Source: Nocardioides cremeus (GTDB lineage: Bacteria > Actinomycetota > Actinomycetes > Propionibacteriales > Nocardioidaceae). From it: DNA of 40,121 nt. The notes beneath the pieces were generated by a model. The model saw only the letters and a program-made list of their open reading frames with translations. It had not been told where the DNA came from and searched no databases. The stretch spans positions 1 to 40,121 of the forward strand of contig NZ_JAULSC010000027.1 in NCBI RefSeq assembly GCF_030518195.1, read 5' to 3'. The position numbers and the translations under genes were made by a program. Of this stretch, positions 27,010 to 37,200 are shown one piece after another. Every line of letters begins with the position of its first letter. The first letter of the stretch is position 1.

Positions 27010-28575
27010 GTGAGCGATCTCAAGGACCTCGTCGCCGACCTGCGCGAGCGGCTGGCGACGGCACGGACGGGCGGCAGCGAGTCGGCGCGGGCCAAGCACA
27101 CCGGGCGCGGCAAGATGCTGGCCCGCGAGCGCGTCGACCGGCTGCTCGACACCGGCAGCCCCTTTCTCGAGCTCAGCCCGCTCGCGGCCACCGAGATGTA
27201 CGGCGCGCCGGGGGAGACGCCGGTGCCCAGCGCCGGCATCGTCACCGGCATCGGCCGCATCCACGGGCGCGAGTGCGTCATCGTGGCCAACGACGCCACC
27301 GTCAAGGGCGGCACCTACTACCCGATGACGGTCAAGAAGCACCTGCGCGCCCAGACCATCGCGGCCGAGAACCACCTGCCCTGCGTCTACCTCGTCGACT
27401 CCGGCGGGGCGTTCCTGCCGATGCAGGACGAGGTCTTCCCCGACCGCGAGCACTTCGGCCGGATCTTCTTCAACCAGGCGAACATGTCGGCCGCCGGCAT
27501 CCCGCAGATCGCCAGCGTGATGGGCTCGTGCACCGCCGGCGGCGCCTACGTGCCGGCGATGAGCGACGAGACCGTCATCGTCAAGGAGCAGGGCACGATC
27601 TTCCTGGGCGGCCCGCCGCTGGTGAAGGCGGCCACCGGCGAGGTCGTGACCGCCGAGGAGCTCGGGGGCGGCGACGTGCACGCCCGCACCTCCGGCGTGG
27701 TCGACCACCTCGCCGACGACGACGCCCACGCGCTCGACATCGTGCGCAGCGTCATCGGCACCCTGCCCCCCGCGCGGCCGCACCGCACCGCGGCCGCCGA
27801 GGTCGAGGAGCCGCACGAGCCGCCCGAGTCGCTCTACGACGTGGTGCCCACCGACACCCGCACGCCCTACGACGTGCGCGAGGTGATCCGGCGCGTCGTC
27901 GACGGCAGCCGCTTCCACGAGTTCAAGAAGCTCTACGGCGACACCCTGGTCTGCGGCTTCGCGCGGATCTGGGGCCACGAGGTCGGCATCGTGGCCAACA
28001 ACGGCATCCTCTTCAGCGAGTCCGCCCTCAAGGGCGCGCACTTCATCGAGCTGTGCAACCAGCGCGGCATCCCGCTGGTCTTCCTGCAGAACATCTCCGG
28101 CTTCATGGTCGGGCGCGAGTACGAGAACAACGGGATCGCCCGCGACGGCGCCAAGCTCGTCACCGCGGTCGCCTGCAGCGTGGTCCCCAAGTTCACCGTC
28201 GTCATCGGCGGCTCGTACGGCGCCGGCAACTACGGCATGTGCGGGCGGGCCTACGACCCGCGCTTCCTGTGGATGTGGCCCAACGCCCGGATCTCGGTGA
28301 TGGGCGGCGAGCAGGCCGCCGGCGTGCTCTCCACCGTGCGCCGCGACGGGCTGGAGGCCCGCGGGGAGGAGTGGAGCGCCGAGGACGAGGAGCAGTTCAA
28401 GGCCCCGATCCGCGAGCAGTACGAGACCCAGGGCTCGCCCTACTACGCCACCGCGCGGCTGTGGGACGACGGCGTCATTGACCCCGCCGACACCCGCCGC
28501 GTGCTCGGGATGGGCCTCGCGGCCACGGCGTACACGCCGATCCCCGAGCCCCGCTACGGCATCTTCAGGATGTGA
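27010..28575 (+). CDS. accD1: methylcrotonyl-CoA carboxylase beta (carboxyltransferase) subunit
   Basis: A 521-residue carboxyltransferase of the leucine pathway. It transfers the carboxyl group from biotin to 3-methylcrotonyl-CoA. The subtype is indicated by G-G-T-Y-Y-P-M-T-V-K-K-H-L-R-A-Q, Y-L-V-D-S-G-G-A-F-L-P and V-M-G-S-C-T-A-G-G-A-Y-V-P-A-M-S. These follow eukaryotic and bacterial MCC beta chains rather than acetyl- or propionyl-CoA carboxylases. The C-terminal half has the second crotonase-type domain with Q-N-I-S-G-F-M-V-G and the oxyanion G-S-Y-G-A-G-N-Y-G-M-C-G. It is first in an operon controlled by the TetR operator. The alpha subunit starts 8 nt after its stop. Confidence 0.93.
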   Translation: MSDLKDLVADLRERLATARTGGSESARAKHTGRGKMLARERVDRLLDTGSPFLELSPLAATEMYGAPGETPVPSAGIVTGIGRIHGRECVIVANDATVKGGTYYPMTVKKHLRAQTIAAENHLPCVYLVDSGGAFLPMQDEVFPDREHFGRIFFNQANMSAAGIPQIASVMGSCTAGGAYVPAMSDETVIVKEQGTIFLGGPPLVKAATGEVVTAEELGGGDVHARTSGVVDHLADDDAHALDIVRSVIGTLPPARPHRTAAAEVEEPHEPPESLYDVVPTDTRTPYDVREVIRRVVDGSRFHEFKKLYGDTLVCGFARIWGHEVGIVANNGILFSESALKGAHFIELCNQRGIPLVFLQNISGFMVGREYENNGIARDGAKLVTAVACSVVPKFTVVIGGSYGAGNYGMCGRAYDPRFLWMWPNARISVMGGEQAAGVLSTVRRDGLEARGEEWSAEDEEQFKAPIREQYETQGSPYYATARLWDDGVIDPADTRRVLGMGLAATAYTPIPEPRYGIFRM

Positions 28576-28583
28576 GGACCTCC

Positions 28584-30541
<1,958 letters not shown>

Positions 30542-30545
<4 letters not shown>

Positions 30546-31528
30546 CCCACCGCGAGCCCGCGATCGGCGCGCTGCCCATGCGGGTCCCGGCGCCCGGCCT
30601 GCCCGAGCGGGTCACGATCTACGAGGTCGGGCCCCGCGACGGCCTGCAGAACGAGCAGGCGCTGGTGCCGCTGGAGACCAAGGCGACGTTCGTGCGCCGC
30701 CTGGTCGCCGCCGGCCTGCCCGTCGTCGAGGCCACCAGCTTCGTGCACCCGAAGTGGGTGCCGCAGCTGGCCGACGCCGCCGACCTGGTGGCGCTGCTCG
30801 AGTCCGACGACCAGCTCGGCGACCGGGCCCGCGACCTGCCGGTCCTGGTGCCCAACGAGCGCGGCCTCGACCGGGCGCTCGAGCTCGGGATGCGCCACGT
30901 GGCGATCTTCGGATCGGCCACCGAGACCTTCGCCGCCAAGAACCTCAACCGCACCCTGGCCGGCCAGATGGAGATGTTCGAGCCGACCGTGGCCCGCGCC
31001 CGCGAGGCCGGCCTCGACGTGCGCGCCTACGTCTCGATGTGCTTCGGCGACCCCTGGGAGGGCCCGGTGCCGATCGACCAGGTCGTCACGGCCGGGCGCC
31101 AGCTGCTCGACCTCGGCGCCTCCCAGCTCAGCCTCGGCGACACCATCGGGGTCGGCACCGCCGGCCACGTCACCGCCCTCGTCGAGGCCTTCGCCGCGGC
31201 CGGCGTCGGCCCCGAGCGGCTCGCGCTGCACTTCCACGACACCTACGGCCAGGCGCTGAGCAACGTCCAGGCCGGGCTGCGCGCCGGCGTGACGACGTAC
31301 GACGCCTCGGCCGGCGGTCTGGGCGGTTGCCCCTACGCCGTCAGCGCCACCGGCAACCTCGCGACCGAGGACCTCGTCTGGCTGCTCGACGGCCTGGGCG
31401 TCGAGCACGGCGTCGACCTCGGGGCCCTCGTGGCCACCAGCGCGTGGATGGCCGGCGAGCTCGGGCGCCCCAGCCCGTCGGCCGTCGTTCGGGCCCTCGG
31501 CGCCGATCGGGCACAATCACCCGCGTGA
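30542..31528 (+). CDS. hydroxymethylglutaryl-CoA lyase
   Basis: A 328-residue TIM-barrel enzyme that splits HMG-CoA into acetyl-CoA and acetoacetate, the last step of leucine degradation. It has the DRE-TIM start Y-E-V-G-P-R-D-G-L-Q-N-E and the barrel metal ligands in H-F-H-D-T-Y-G-Q. The lyase signature G-G-L-G-G-C-P-Y-A contains the catalytic Cys. The ATG overlaps the carboxylase stop (ATGA), so the three genes form one unit. Methylglutaconyl-CoA hydratase and isovaleryl-CoA dehydrogenase, the other enzymes needed, are not in the window. Confidence 0.95.
31512..31517 (+). promoter_or_regulatory. possible internal -10 hexamer CACAAT before the sulfotransferase genes
   Basis: CACAAT ends 7 nt before the GTG at 31525, inside the end of the lyase gene. 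It could let the sulfotransferase genes be expressed without the leucine operon. Confidence 0.35.
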
Positions 31529-32625
31529 GCAACCGACGCGTCTACCTGCACATCGGCGCGCCGAAGACCGGCACGACGTACCTGCAGGACCGGCTCGCCC
31601 GCAACACCAGGTCGCTGTCGTCGCACGGCGTCACGCTGCCGACCCGCAGCCCGGTGGTCAGCCCGGGGCTCTTCCACTTCCGCGCCGCGCTCGACCTGCT
31701 CGGCCAGGACTGGGGCGGCGAGCCCGGCCACGCCGAGGGCAGCTGGGACGCCCTGGTGCGCCGGGTCCGGCGCTCCAGCGGCACCGTCATCATCAGCCAC
31801 GAGATCCTCGCGCCGGCCCCGGCCGAGGCGGTGGCCCGCGCCAAGCGCGAGCTCGGCGGCGGCGAGGACGTGCACGTCGTCTACTCCGCGCGCGACCTGG
31901 GCCGCCAGCTGCCGGCGGCCTGGCAGGAGAGCATCAAGCAGGGCCGCAAGTGGACCTACCGGCAGTTCCTCAAGAAGGTGCGCCAGCGCCAGCCGTGGTT
32001 CTACCGCTCCTTCGACCTGCCCTCCGTGCTCGGCACCTGGAGCGCGGGCCTGCCGCCCGAGAACGTGCACGTCGTCACGGTGCCCCAGCGCGGCGGCGCC
32101 ACCGCGCCCGACGCGCTGTGGCAGCGCTTCTGCGCCGCCTTCGACATCGACCCCGCGTGGGCGCCCGAGGAGTCCGAGCGGCGCAACCCCTCGCTGGGGG
32201 CCGCCGAGACCGTGCTGCTGCGCCGGCTCAACAAGCGGCTGGGGCGTCGTACCCGCCGCGAGATCACCTACGACGTGCTGGTGCGCGACCTGCTCGCCGA
32301 GCAGGAGCTGGCCGGCCGCAAGGGCGCCGCGCCGCTCGGCCTGCCGCCCAAGATGTACGACTGGGCCGACGAGGAGGCCGAGCGCTGGATCGAGTACGTC
32401 GAGGGCTCGGGCGTGCAGGTGCTCGGCGACGTGGCCGACCTGCGCCCGCAGCGCCCGGCCGACGGCACGTGGGTCAACCCCGACAAGATCCCGGCTCGCG
32501 ACGAGCTCGCCGTGGCGATCGACGCGCTGACGGCGATGACCCGCGAGGCCGCCCGGCGCGAGGACCCCGACCAGCAGCTGGTCAACCGGGTGCGCACCCA
32601 GGCCCGCCGCCTGCGCGACCAGTGA
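31525..32625 (+). CDS. PAPS-dependent sulfotransferase family protein (first of cluster)
   Basis: A 366-residue protein. The N-terminus has the 5'-phosphosulfate loop H-I-G-A-P-K-T-G-T-T-Y-L-Q, the hallmark of sulfotransferases. V-I-I-S-H-E-I-L and V-Y-S-A-R-D-L-G-R-Q-L-P-A-A-W-Q-E follow at the second strand and the 3'-phosphate-binding region. The C-terminal third contains L-G-L-P-P-K-M-Y-D-W-A-D-E-E. It should move sulfate from PAPS to an unknown acceptor, perhaps a cell-surface glycan or lipid. The GTG overlaps the lyase stop by 4 nt. The gene 53% of its length downstream at 33877 is a clear paralogue. No signal peptide or membrane segment is seen. Confidence 0.85.
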   Translation: MSNRRVYLHIGAPKTGTTYLQDRLARNTRSLSSHGVTLPTRSPVVSPGLFHFRAALDLLGQDWGGEPGHAEGSWDALVRRVRRSSGTVIISHEILAPAPAEAVARAKRELGGGEDVHVVYSARDLGRQLPAAWQESIKQGRKWTYRQFLKKVRQRQPWFYRSFDLPSVLGTWSAGLPPENVHVVTVPQRGGATAPDALWQRFCAAFDIDPAWAPEESERRNPSLGAAETVLLRRLNKRLGRRTRREITYDVLVRDLLAEQELAGRKGAAPLGLPPKMYDWADEEAERWIEYVEGSGVQVLGDVADLRPQRPADGTWVNPDKIPARDELAVAIDALTAMTREAARREDPDQQLVNRVRTQARRLRDQ

Positions 32626-32632
32626 GGCGCCG

Positions 32633-33880
32633 GTGACAGCCCAGCACGACGAGGCCGAGGGCGAGCGCCGCGCCTGGGCCTGGTCGGCCCACCTGCTCAA
32701 GGGCGGTACGACGCCCTGGTCGCGGTGGGCGGGCACCGGCGAGCGCACCGGGCGGGTGCTGCCCGGCGCCCAGCAGCTCGAGATGCTGCGCCGGCTCAAC
32801 CTGGCCGCGCACGACCTGGGCGTGCGCCCCGAGCCCGCGCTGGCGCGGCGCGTGCTCGAGGCCAGCGCCCCCGGCCGCGGGCGCCCCGACCTCGAGCTGC
32901 TCGGCGCCGCCCCGCCCTCGCGCTTCGGCCCCGCCCCGGTCGACCCGGCGCAGCTGCCGGCCGACGAGCTGATCCGCGTCACCACCAGCCTGCTGGCCGA
33001 GGACCTGGTGGCCGCGCCCCTGCCCGGGGCCGTCCTGGTGCCGCCCTGGCGGCGCCCGGGCTCGCTGGTGCACCGGTGGCGCCCGCGCTACCGCCTGGTC
33101 GGCGACCCGTGGCGCGCCGACACCGCGCGCCGCCACCTCGTCGCGCAGGGCCGGCCGCCGGGCGGCCCCGAGCCGACCGTGCTGGTCCTCGGCGGGCCGC
33201 TCTCGACGATGCTGGTCGACCTGTGGACCGACCGGTCCTTCTCCACCGGCGGCCCGGTGCCGTCGTGGCGCACCTGGGTCGACACGGTCGTCGAGACGGG
33301 GCGGCTGGGCCGCGGCGCCGACCCGGTCGCCTCGGCCCGCCGCTGGACGGGCCGGGTGGGTGCCGACCGGGTGCGGGTGGTCCTCGACCCCGGCGCGCTG
33401 CCGGGCCAGGTCGGCGTACGCCGCGTGCCGCCGGCGCCGCTGCTGCCGGCCGACGCGACCGACCTGGCGCGCCGGGTCGGCGGCGTGCTGGGCCTGCTGG
33501 TCACCCCGGCCCGGGGGCGGCAGGTGCTGCGCCAGGTCCTGCTGCCGCGGCTGCTGGAGGCCCCCGAGCCGCTGCCGGGCGCGCCGCTGGGCGTCCCGCC
33601 CGAGCACCACCGCTGGGTGGTGCGCCGTTCGCGCCGGTTGCGCCACGAGCTGCTCGCGGCGCCGTACCCTGTCGTCGGCACGGTGCTGGGCTCGCCCGAC
33701 GCGCTGCTCGACCACCCGCGCCGCCTGGCCGGCGCCGAGCCGGGGGAGCCGCACGACGACCGGGTGCTCGACCTGGCCGTGCGGATGCTGCTCGAGCACG
33801 CAGACCCACACCCCGCCCCACACGCAGCCACACACGCAGCCACACACGCAGACCGACCCAGGCAGGAGGACCGACCGTGA
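32633..33880 (+). CDS. sulfotransferase-related paralogue with a degenerate PAPS loop
   Basis: I do not recognise this 415-residue protein as a named family, but parts of it resemble both neighbours. V-L-V-L-G-G-P-L-S-T-M-L-V-D-L-W-T-D-R stands where they have V-x-x-x-R-D-L-x-x-Q-x-P-x-x-W-Q-E, and A-D-R-V-R-V-V-L-D-P replaces E-x-V-H-V-V-T-V-P. L-G-V-P-P-E-H-H-R-W-V, then V-V-G-T-V-L-G, match the C-terminal L-G-L-P-x-x-x-x-x-W and V-x-G-D. No intact P-K-T-G-T-T/S loop exists; K23-G-G-T-T27 may be its remnant. The tail P-H-A-A-T-H-A-A-T-H-A is encoded by a 12-bp repeat. Homology is by eye, hence inference. It overlaps the next start by 4 nt. Confidence 0.72.
   Translation: MTAQHDEAEGERRAWAWSAHLLKGGTTPWSRWAGTGERTGRVLPGAQQLEMLRRLNLAAHDLGVRPEPALARRVLEASAPGRGRPDLELLGAAPPSRFGPAPVDPAQLPADELIRVTTSLLAEDLVAAPLPGAVLVPPWRRPGSLVHRWRPRYRLVGDPWRADTARRHLVAQGRPPGGPEPTVLVLGGPLSTMLVDLWTDRSFSTGGPVPSWRTWVDTVVETGRLGRGADPVASARRWTGRVGADRVRVVLDPGALPGQVGVRRVPPAPLLPADATDLARRVGGVLGLLVTPARGRQVLRQVLLPRLLEAPEPLPGAPLGVPPEHHRWVVRRSRRLRHELLAAPYPVVGTVLGSPDALLDHPRRLAGAEPGEPHDDRVLDLAVRMLLEHADPHPAPHAATHAATHADRPRQEDRP
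33821..33851 (+). repeat. 12-bp tandem repeat encoding a His-rich tail
   Basis: CACGCAGCCACA occurs twice in full and then partly a third time. In frame it encodes H-A-A-T repeats at the C-terminus of the preceding protein. Such a repeat can change length by slippage in 12-bp steps without a frameshift. Confidence 0.85.
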
Positions 33881-35094
33881 GCCGACGGGTCCTGCTGCAC
33901 GTCGGCACCCCCAAGACCGGCACCTCCCACCTCCAGGACGTGCTGTTCCGCAACCGGGAGCGGCTGCTCGAGGCCGGCGTGCTCTACCCCGCCGACCGCT
34001 TCGACGCGCACTTCCTGGCCGCGCTCGACCTGATGCGGCTGCCCTGGGGCGGACTGGAGACCGAGGCCATCGGTGCCTGGGACGAGCTGGCCGCGAAGGT
34101 GCGGGCCCACGAGGGCACCGCGATCATCAGCCACGAGATCCTGGCCACCGCCTCGCGCAGCCAGGTCGGGCGCGCGCTGGCCTCCCTGGGCCACGACGAC
34201 GGCACCGAGGTGCACGTGGTGGTCTCGGTGCGCGACCTGGTGCGCCAGATCCCCGCGGAGTGGCAGGAGAACGTCAAGCACCGCAGCACCATCACCTTCG
34301 AGCGCTTCCTGGCCGAGCTGCGCGACCCCGAGCGCGCCACCCGCATCGCCACCTGGTTCTGGGGGGTGCAGGAGATCCCCGAGATCCTCGACCGCTGGGG
34401 CCACGCCCTGCCGCCCGAGCGGGTGCACGTGGTGACGGTGCCGCCGCCGGGCGGGCCCCGCGACCTGCTGTGGCAGCGGTTCTCGCACACCTTCGGCCTC
34501 GACGAGCTCGGTGAGGTCGAGCTCGACCTCGAGGCCGAGCGGGCCAACCCGTCGCTGGGGGTGCCCGAGACCGCCCTGCTGCGGCGCATCAACAAGGCCG
34601 TCAACCCGGTGCTCGAGCCGCCCGACTACCGGCCGCTGGTGCGCGAGCTGCTGGCCCACCAGACGCTGTCGGCGCGCACCCGCTCGGCCCGGCTGGGGCT
34701 GCCGGCCGACGTGCACCCCTGGGCCGAGGAGCTCGGGCACGCCTGGGTCGAGGAGCTGCGCCGCCGCGGCTACGACGTGGTCGGCGACCTCGACGACCTC
34801 ACCGGCGCCCCCGCCGCGCCGCACTGGGCCGACCCCGACTCGCCCCGCGAGAGCCAGGTGGCCTCAGCGGCGGTCGACGCGATCCGCGCGCTGCTGATCG
34901 ACAACGCCCGGCTGCGCCACGAGGAGGCGCGGCTGCACGGCGAGGTCGACCACCTGCGCCGCGAGCTCGACGCCGCGCGGCCGGTGCAGCGGGCCAAGGA
35001 GCGCGCGCTGCGCGTCGTACGCCGCTCAGCCGCCGGCCGTGCGCTGCACCGGGCCTACCGGTTGGCCAGGGGCCGCAGCTCGCGCTCGGCGTAG
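33877..35094 (+). CDS. PAPS-dependent sulfotransferase family protein (last of cluster)
   Basis: A 405-residue paralogue of the protein at 31525. The PAPS loop is H-V-G-T-P-K-T-G-T-S-H-L-Q. A-I-I-S-H-E-I-L and V-S-V-R-D-L-V-R-Q-I-P-A-E-W-Q-E-N follow, then P-P-E-R-V-H-V-V-T-V-P and R-A-N-P-S-L-G. About 60 extra C-terminal residues form a charged helix with coiled-coil character (N-A-R-L-R-H-E-E-A-R-L-H-G-E-V), then a basic tail. The GTG overlaps the previous stop (GTGA) with GGAGGA 6 nt upstream. The 3' end overlaps the convergent EcsC gene by 40 nt. The acceptor is unknown. Confidence 0.85.
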   Translation: MSRRVLLHVGTPKTGTSHLQDVLFRNRERLLEAGVLYPADRFDAHFLAALDLMRLPWGGLETEAIGAWDELAAKVRAHEGTAIISHEILATASRSQVGRALASLGHDDGTEVHVVVSVRDLVRQIPAEWQENVKHRSTITFERFLAELRDPERATRIATWFWGVQEIPEILDRWGHALPPERVHVVTVPPPGGPRDLLWQRFSHTFGLDELGEVELDLEAERANPSLGVPETALLRRINKAVNPVLEPPDYRPLVRELLAHQTLSARTRSARLGLPADVHPWAEELGHAWVEELRRRGYDVVGDLDDLTGAPAAPHWADPDSPRESQVASAAVDAIRALLIDNARLRHEEARLHGEVDHLRRELDAARPVQRAKERALRVVRRSAAGRALHRAYRLARGRSSRSA

Positions 35095-35747
35095 CGCCCG
35101 ATGCGCCACGTGGCGTAGCCGTCGGCGCCCATGCCCACGACGCCGCCCACCACCGGCACCCGGCGGGCGACCGTGACCGCCATCCGCTTGCCCAGGATGC
35201 GCGAGATGATGTCGTCGGCGACCGCCGAGGAGATGGCGCGGTCGAGGGCCTGGTCGGATTCCGGGCCGGTGGCCAGGTCGGCGGGGTGCGCGGGGATGGT
35301 GCCGGCCTTGACGAGGCGCTGCACGCTGTCCTCGCCGAGCAGGCAGACCAGGATCGCGTTGCGCACCCGGGGGTCGGCGAGGTCGTAGCCGCGCAGGTGC
35401 GCGATGCCCGCGATCATCCGGCACTGCACCAGCGCGAGGCCGGTGATGTTGGCGGGGATCGCGACGGCGGCGGTGACCACGCCGCCGATGTTGGTCAGGA
35501 AGCCCTGCGCGCCGGCGTAGCGCACGTGGTTCTCGATCACCTCGTGCACGCCCTTCTCGACGTCGCCGTGCTGCTCGCGCAGCTGCTCGTCGGCGGCGGC
35601 CGCGGCGGGCGGCAGCGGTCCGACCCCGCTGATGGCCCGGTTGAGCGCCTCGCGCACGAACGTCGACGTCACCCCGGGCGCCATCCCGGTCACCTTGGGC
35701 GCCAGACGACGACCGATCTGCCCCGTCAGGGCTCCACGCTTGCTCAT
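35055..35747 (-). CDS. EcsC-family protein
   Basis: A 230-residue protein resembling the EcsC family (named from the Bacillus ecs locus). The match rests on the hydrophobic G-F-L-T-N-I-G-G-V-V-T-A-A-V-A-I-P-A-N-I segment, Q-C-R-M-I-A-G-I-A-H-L-R-G-Y-D and the end V-G-M-G-A-D-G-Y-A-T-W-R-I-G-R-Y-A. Two glycine-rich hydrophobic stretches suggest membrane association. Function is not established for actinobacterial members. The ATG at 35747 has TACGAT 6 nt upstream; the much longer open frame upstream is an artefact of high GC. It is divergent from aat with 84 nt between starts. Confidence 0.85.
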   Translation of the reverse strand: MSKRGALTGQIGRRLAPKVTGMAPGVTSTFVREALNRAISGVGPLPPAAAAADEQLREQHGDVEKGVHEVIENHVRYAGAQGFLTNIGGVVTAAVAIPANITGLALVQCRMIAGIAHLRGYDLADPRVRNAILVCLLGEDSVQRLVKAGTIPAHPADLATGPESDQALDRAISSAVADDIISRILGKRMAVTVARRVPVVGGVVGMGADGYATWRIGRYAERELRPLANR

Positions 35748-35753
35748 GCCCCG

Positions 35754-35759
35754 ATCGTA
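35754..35759 (-). promoter_or_regulatory. -10 hexamer TACGAT for the EcsC gene
   Basis: On the minus strand TACGAT ends 6 nt before the ATG at 35747. Confidence 0.5.
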
Positions 35760-35818
35760 GGCAGGTCGGGCCGACGGCAAACCCCCCTCTGGGTCTGTGC
35801 CGGGGACCACTTGGTCGT

Positions 35819-35824
35819 TACCGT
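35819..35824 (+). promoter_or_regulatory. -10 hexamer TACCGT for aat
   Basis: TACCGT ends 7 nt before the GTG at 35832. It selects this start within a long open frame. Confidence 0.5.
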
Positions 35825-35831
35825 CGCCCGA

Positions 35832-36506
35832 GTGCCGATCGAACCCCCCGCCTCCCCGTGGTCGTTCGGCGAGCCCTCGCGCTTCGACGCGCGCGACGAC
35901 CTGGTCGGAGTGGGCGCCGACCTGGAGCCCGGCACCCTGCTCTCGGCCTACCGCCAGGGGCTCTTCCCGATGCCCTCGGGCCACGCCGGCGACCCGATGT
36001 ACTGGTTCTGCCCGGTGCAGCGCGGCGTGCTTCCCCTCGACGGGCTGCACGTCTCGCGCTCGCTGCGCCGCTCGGTGCGCGCCTTCGAGACCCGCGTCGA
36101 CACCGCCTTCGAGCAGGTCCTCGACGCGTGCGCCGACCCGCGCCGGCCCTCGGGCTGGATCGACGACGACATCCGCGAGGCCTACCTGTGCCTGCACGAC
36201 CTCGGCTGGGCGCACAGCGTCGAGACCTGGCGCGACGGCCGGCTGGTCGGCGGCCTGTACGGCGTCGCCTCGGGCGGGCTCTTCGCCGGTGAGTCGATGT
36301 TCCACCTCGAGACCGACGCCTCGAAGGTCGCCCTGGTGGCCCTCGTCGACCTGCTCGACGACGAGCACGCGGCCGATCGGCTGCTCGACGTGCAGTGGAG
36401 CACCGCCCACCTGGCCAGCCTCGGGGTCGTCGAGATCGACCGCGAGGAGTACCTGCGCCGCCTCGCGGTGGCGGTGGAGCTGCCGCCGCCGAAGGCGTTC
36501 GCCTGA
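35832..36506 (+). CDS. aat: leucyl/phenylalanyl-tRNA--protein transferase
   Basis: A 224-residue enzyme that adds Leu or Phe from tRNA to protein N-termini starting with Lys or Arg, marking them for ClpS/ClpAP-type degradation. Landmarks: the early Y-R-Q-G-L-F-P-M-P, M-Y-W-F-C-P-V-Q-R-G-V-L-P-L-D, and S-G-W-I-D-D-D-I-R-E-A-Y. These are followed by G-L-Y-G-V-A-S-G-G-L-F-A-G-E-S-M-F-H. The usual W-W-S-P-D-P-R core is changed to Y-W-F-C-P-V-Q-R, but spacing is kept. The GTG is chosen from the leaderless promoter. A small lipoprotein gene follows after 33 nt. Confidence 0.93.
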   Translation: MPIEPPASPWSFGEPSRFDARDDLVGVGADLEPGTLLSAYRQGLFPMPSGHAGDPMYWFCPVQRGVLPLDGLHVSRSLRRSVRAFETRVDTAFEQVLDACADPRRPSGWIDDDIREAYLCLHDLGWAHSVETWRDGRLVGGLYGVASGGLFAGESMFHLETDASKVALVALVDLLDDEHAADRLLDVQWSTAHLASLGVVEIDREEYLRRLAVAVELPPPKAFA

Positions 36507-36539
36507 CCCGACCTGCCTCCCCATCCCCCAGGAGATCCC

Positions 36540-37010
36540 GTGCACGCGTTCCGCACCCTGACCCGCCCGGTCGGCCGCCCTGCCCTGGGCGTCGCCGCGC
36601 TGGCGCTCGTGCTCGGCGGCACCGTGGCGTGCGGCGGCGACGAGCCGCCCACCGAGCCCTCGGCCGCTCCGCAGGACGCCTCGCCGGAGGACTTCTGCGG
36701 GGTCTACGCCGACATCGAGGACAGCGGGGGCGACGACCTCGACGCCGCCAAGGACGCGGTCGACCGGCTGATCGAGGTCGGCACCCCCGAGGACATCCCC
36801 GACGACGCCCGCTCCGGCTTCGAGACCCTCGGCGAGCTGGTGCGCCAGGCCGACGCGCAGGACGACCTCGAGACGCTGGGGACCGACCTCGGCGAGCAGG
36901 TGCAGAGCGACTTCCTGGCCTTCATCGGCTACGTCACCCAGACCTGCGCCGACGAGCTCGACCTGCCCACCGAGGAGGACCTCGGCGAGCTCGACCCGCA
37001 GCAGCAGTAG
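36540..37010 (+). CDS. small lipoprotein, paralogue 1
   Basis: A 156-residue protein. A basic tip, a hydrophobic segment (V-A-A-L-A-L-V-L-G-G) and G-T-V-A-C form a signal peptide with lipobox. The mature part is very acidic, with one Cys near the start (D-F-C-G-V-Y) and one near the end (Q-T-C-A-D-E) that may pair. The same layout appears in the gene at 37201. Function unknown. The GTG has AGGAG 5 nt upstream. It may share the aat transcript. Confidence 0.78.
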   Translation: MHAFRTLTRPVGRPALGVAALALVLGGTVACGGDEPPTEPSAAPQDASPEDFCGVYADIEDSGGDDLDAAKDAVDRLIEVGTPEDIPDDARSGFETLGELVRQADAQDDLETLGTDLGEQVQSDFLAFIGYVTQTCADELDLPTEEDLGELDPQQQ

Positions 37011-37107
37011 GCACGAGCAGTCACTTTCGCACCACCGAGCAGTCGGTTTTGCACCCGGTCGAGGTGCGAAGGTGACCGGTGGATGGTGCGAACCTGACTG
37101 CTCGTGC
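37011..37107. repeat. nested palindrome between the two lipoprotein genes
   Basis: Outer arms 37011-37033 and 37085-37107 pair at 21 of 23 positions. Inside are two more related copies of a TCGCACC-ended unit, one on each strand. It begins directly after the stop of the first lipoprotein, so it could end transcription, but it lacks a T-run. Layout matches the element at 26883-26970. Confidence 0.82.
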
Positions 37108-37200
37108 AGCGCCGTTCAGGTTCCTCTCGGGATCGTGTGGCACCGTCGTGGGCTGCGCCGGGGCACCTGCCCCGTGCGCCCACGAACGGAAGGACCCCCC

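Noticed and set aside
19999..28041. A 2680-codon open frame on the minus strand
   Set aside because: It runs antisense to SNF2, SWIM, methyltransferase, SelO and carboxylase genes, all with clear family motifs. Its low-complexity Arg/Gly/His/Val-rich translation is what GC-rich DNA gives when stops are rare.
35055..36545. A 496-residue EcsC protein
   Set aside because: The first 266 codons are antisense to aat and have no family resemblance. The ATG at 35747 with TACGAT 6 nt upstream is the better start.
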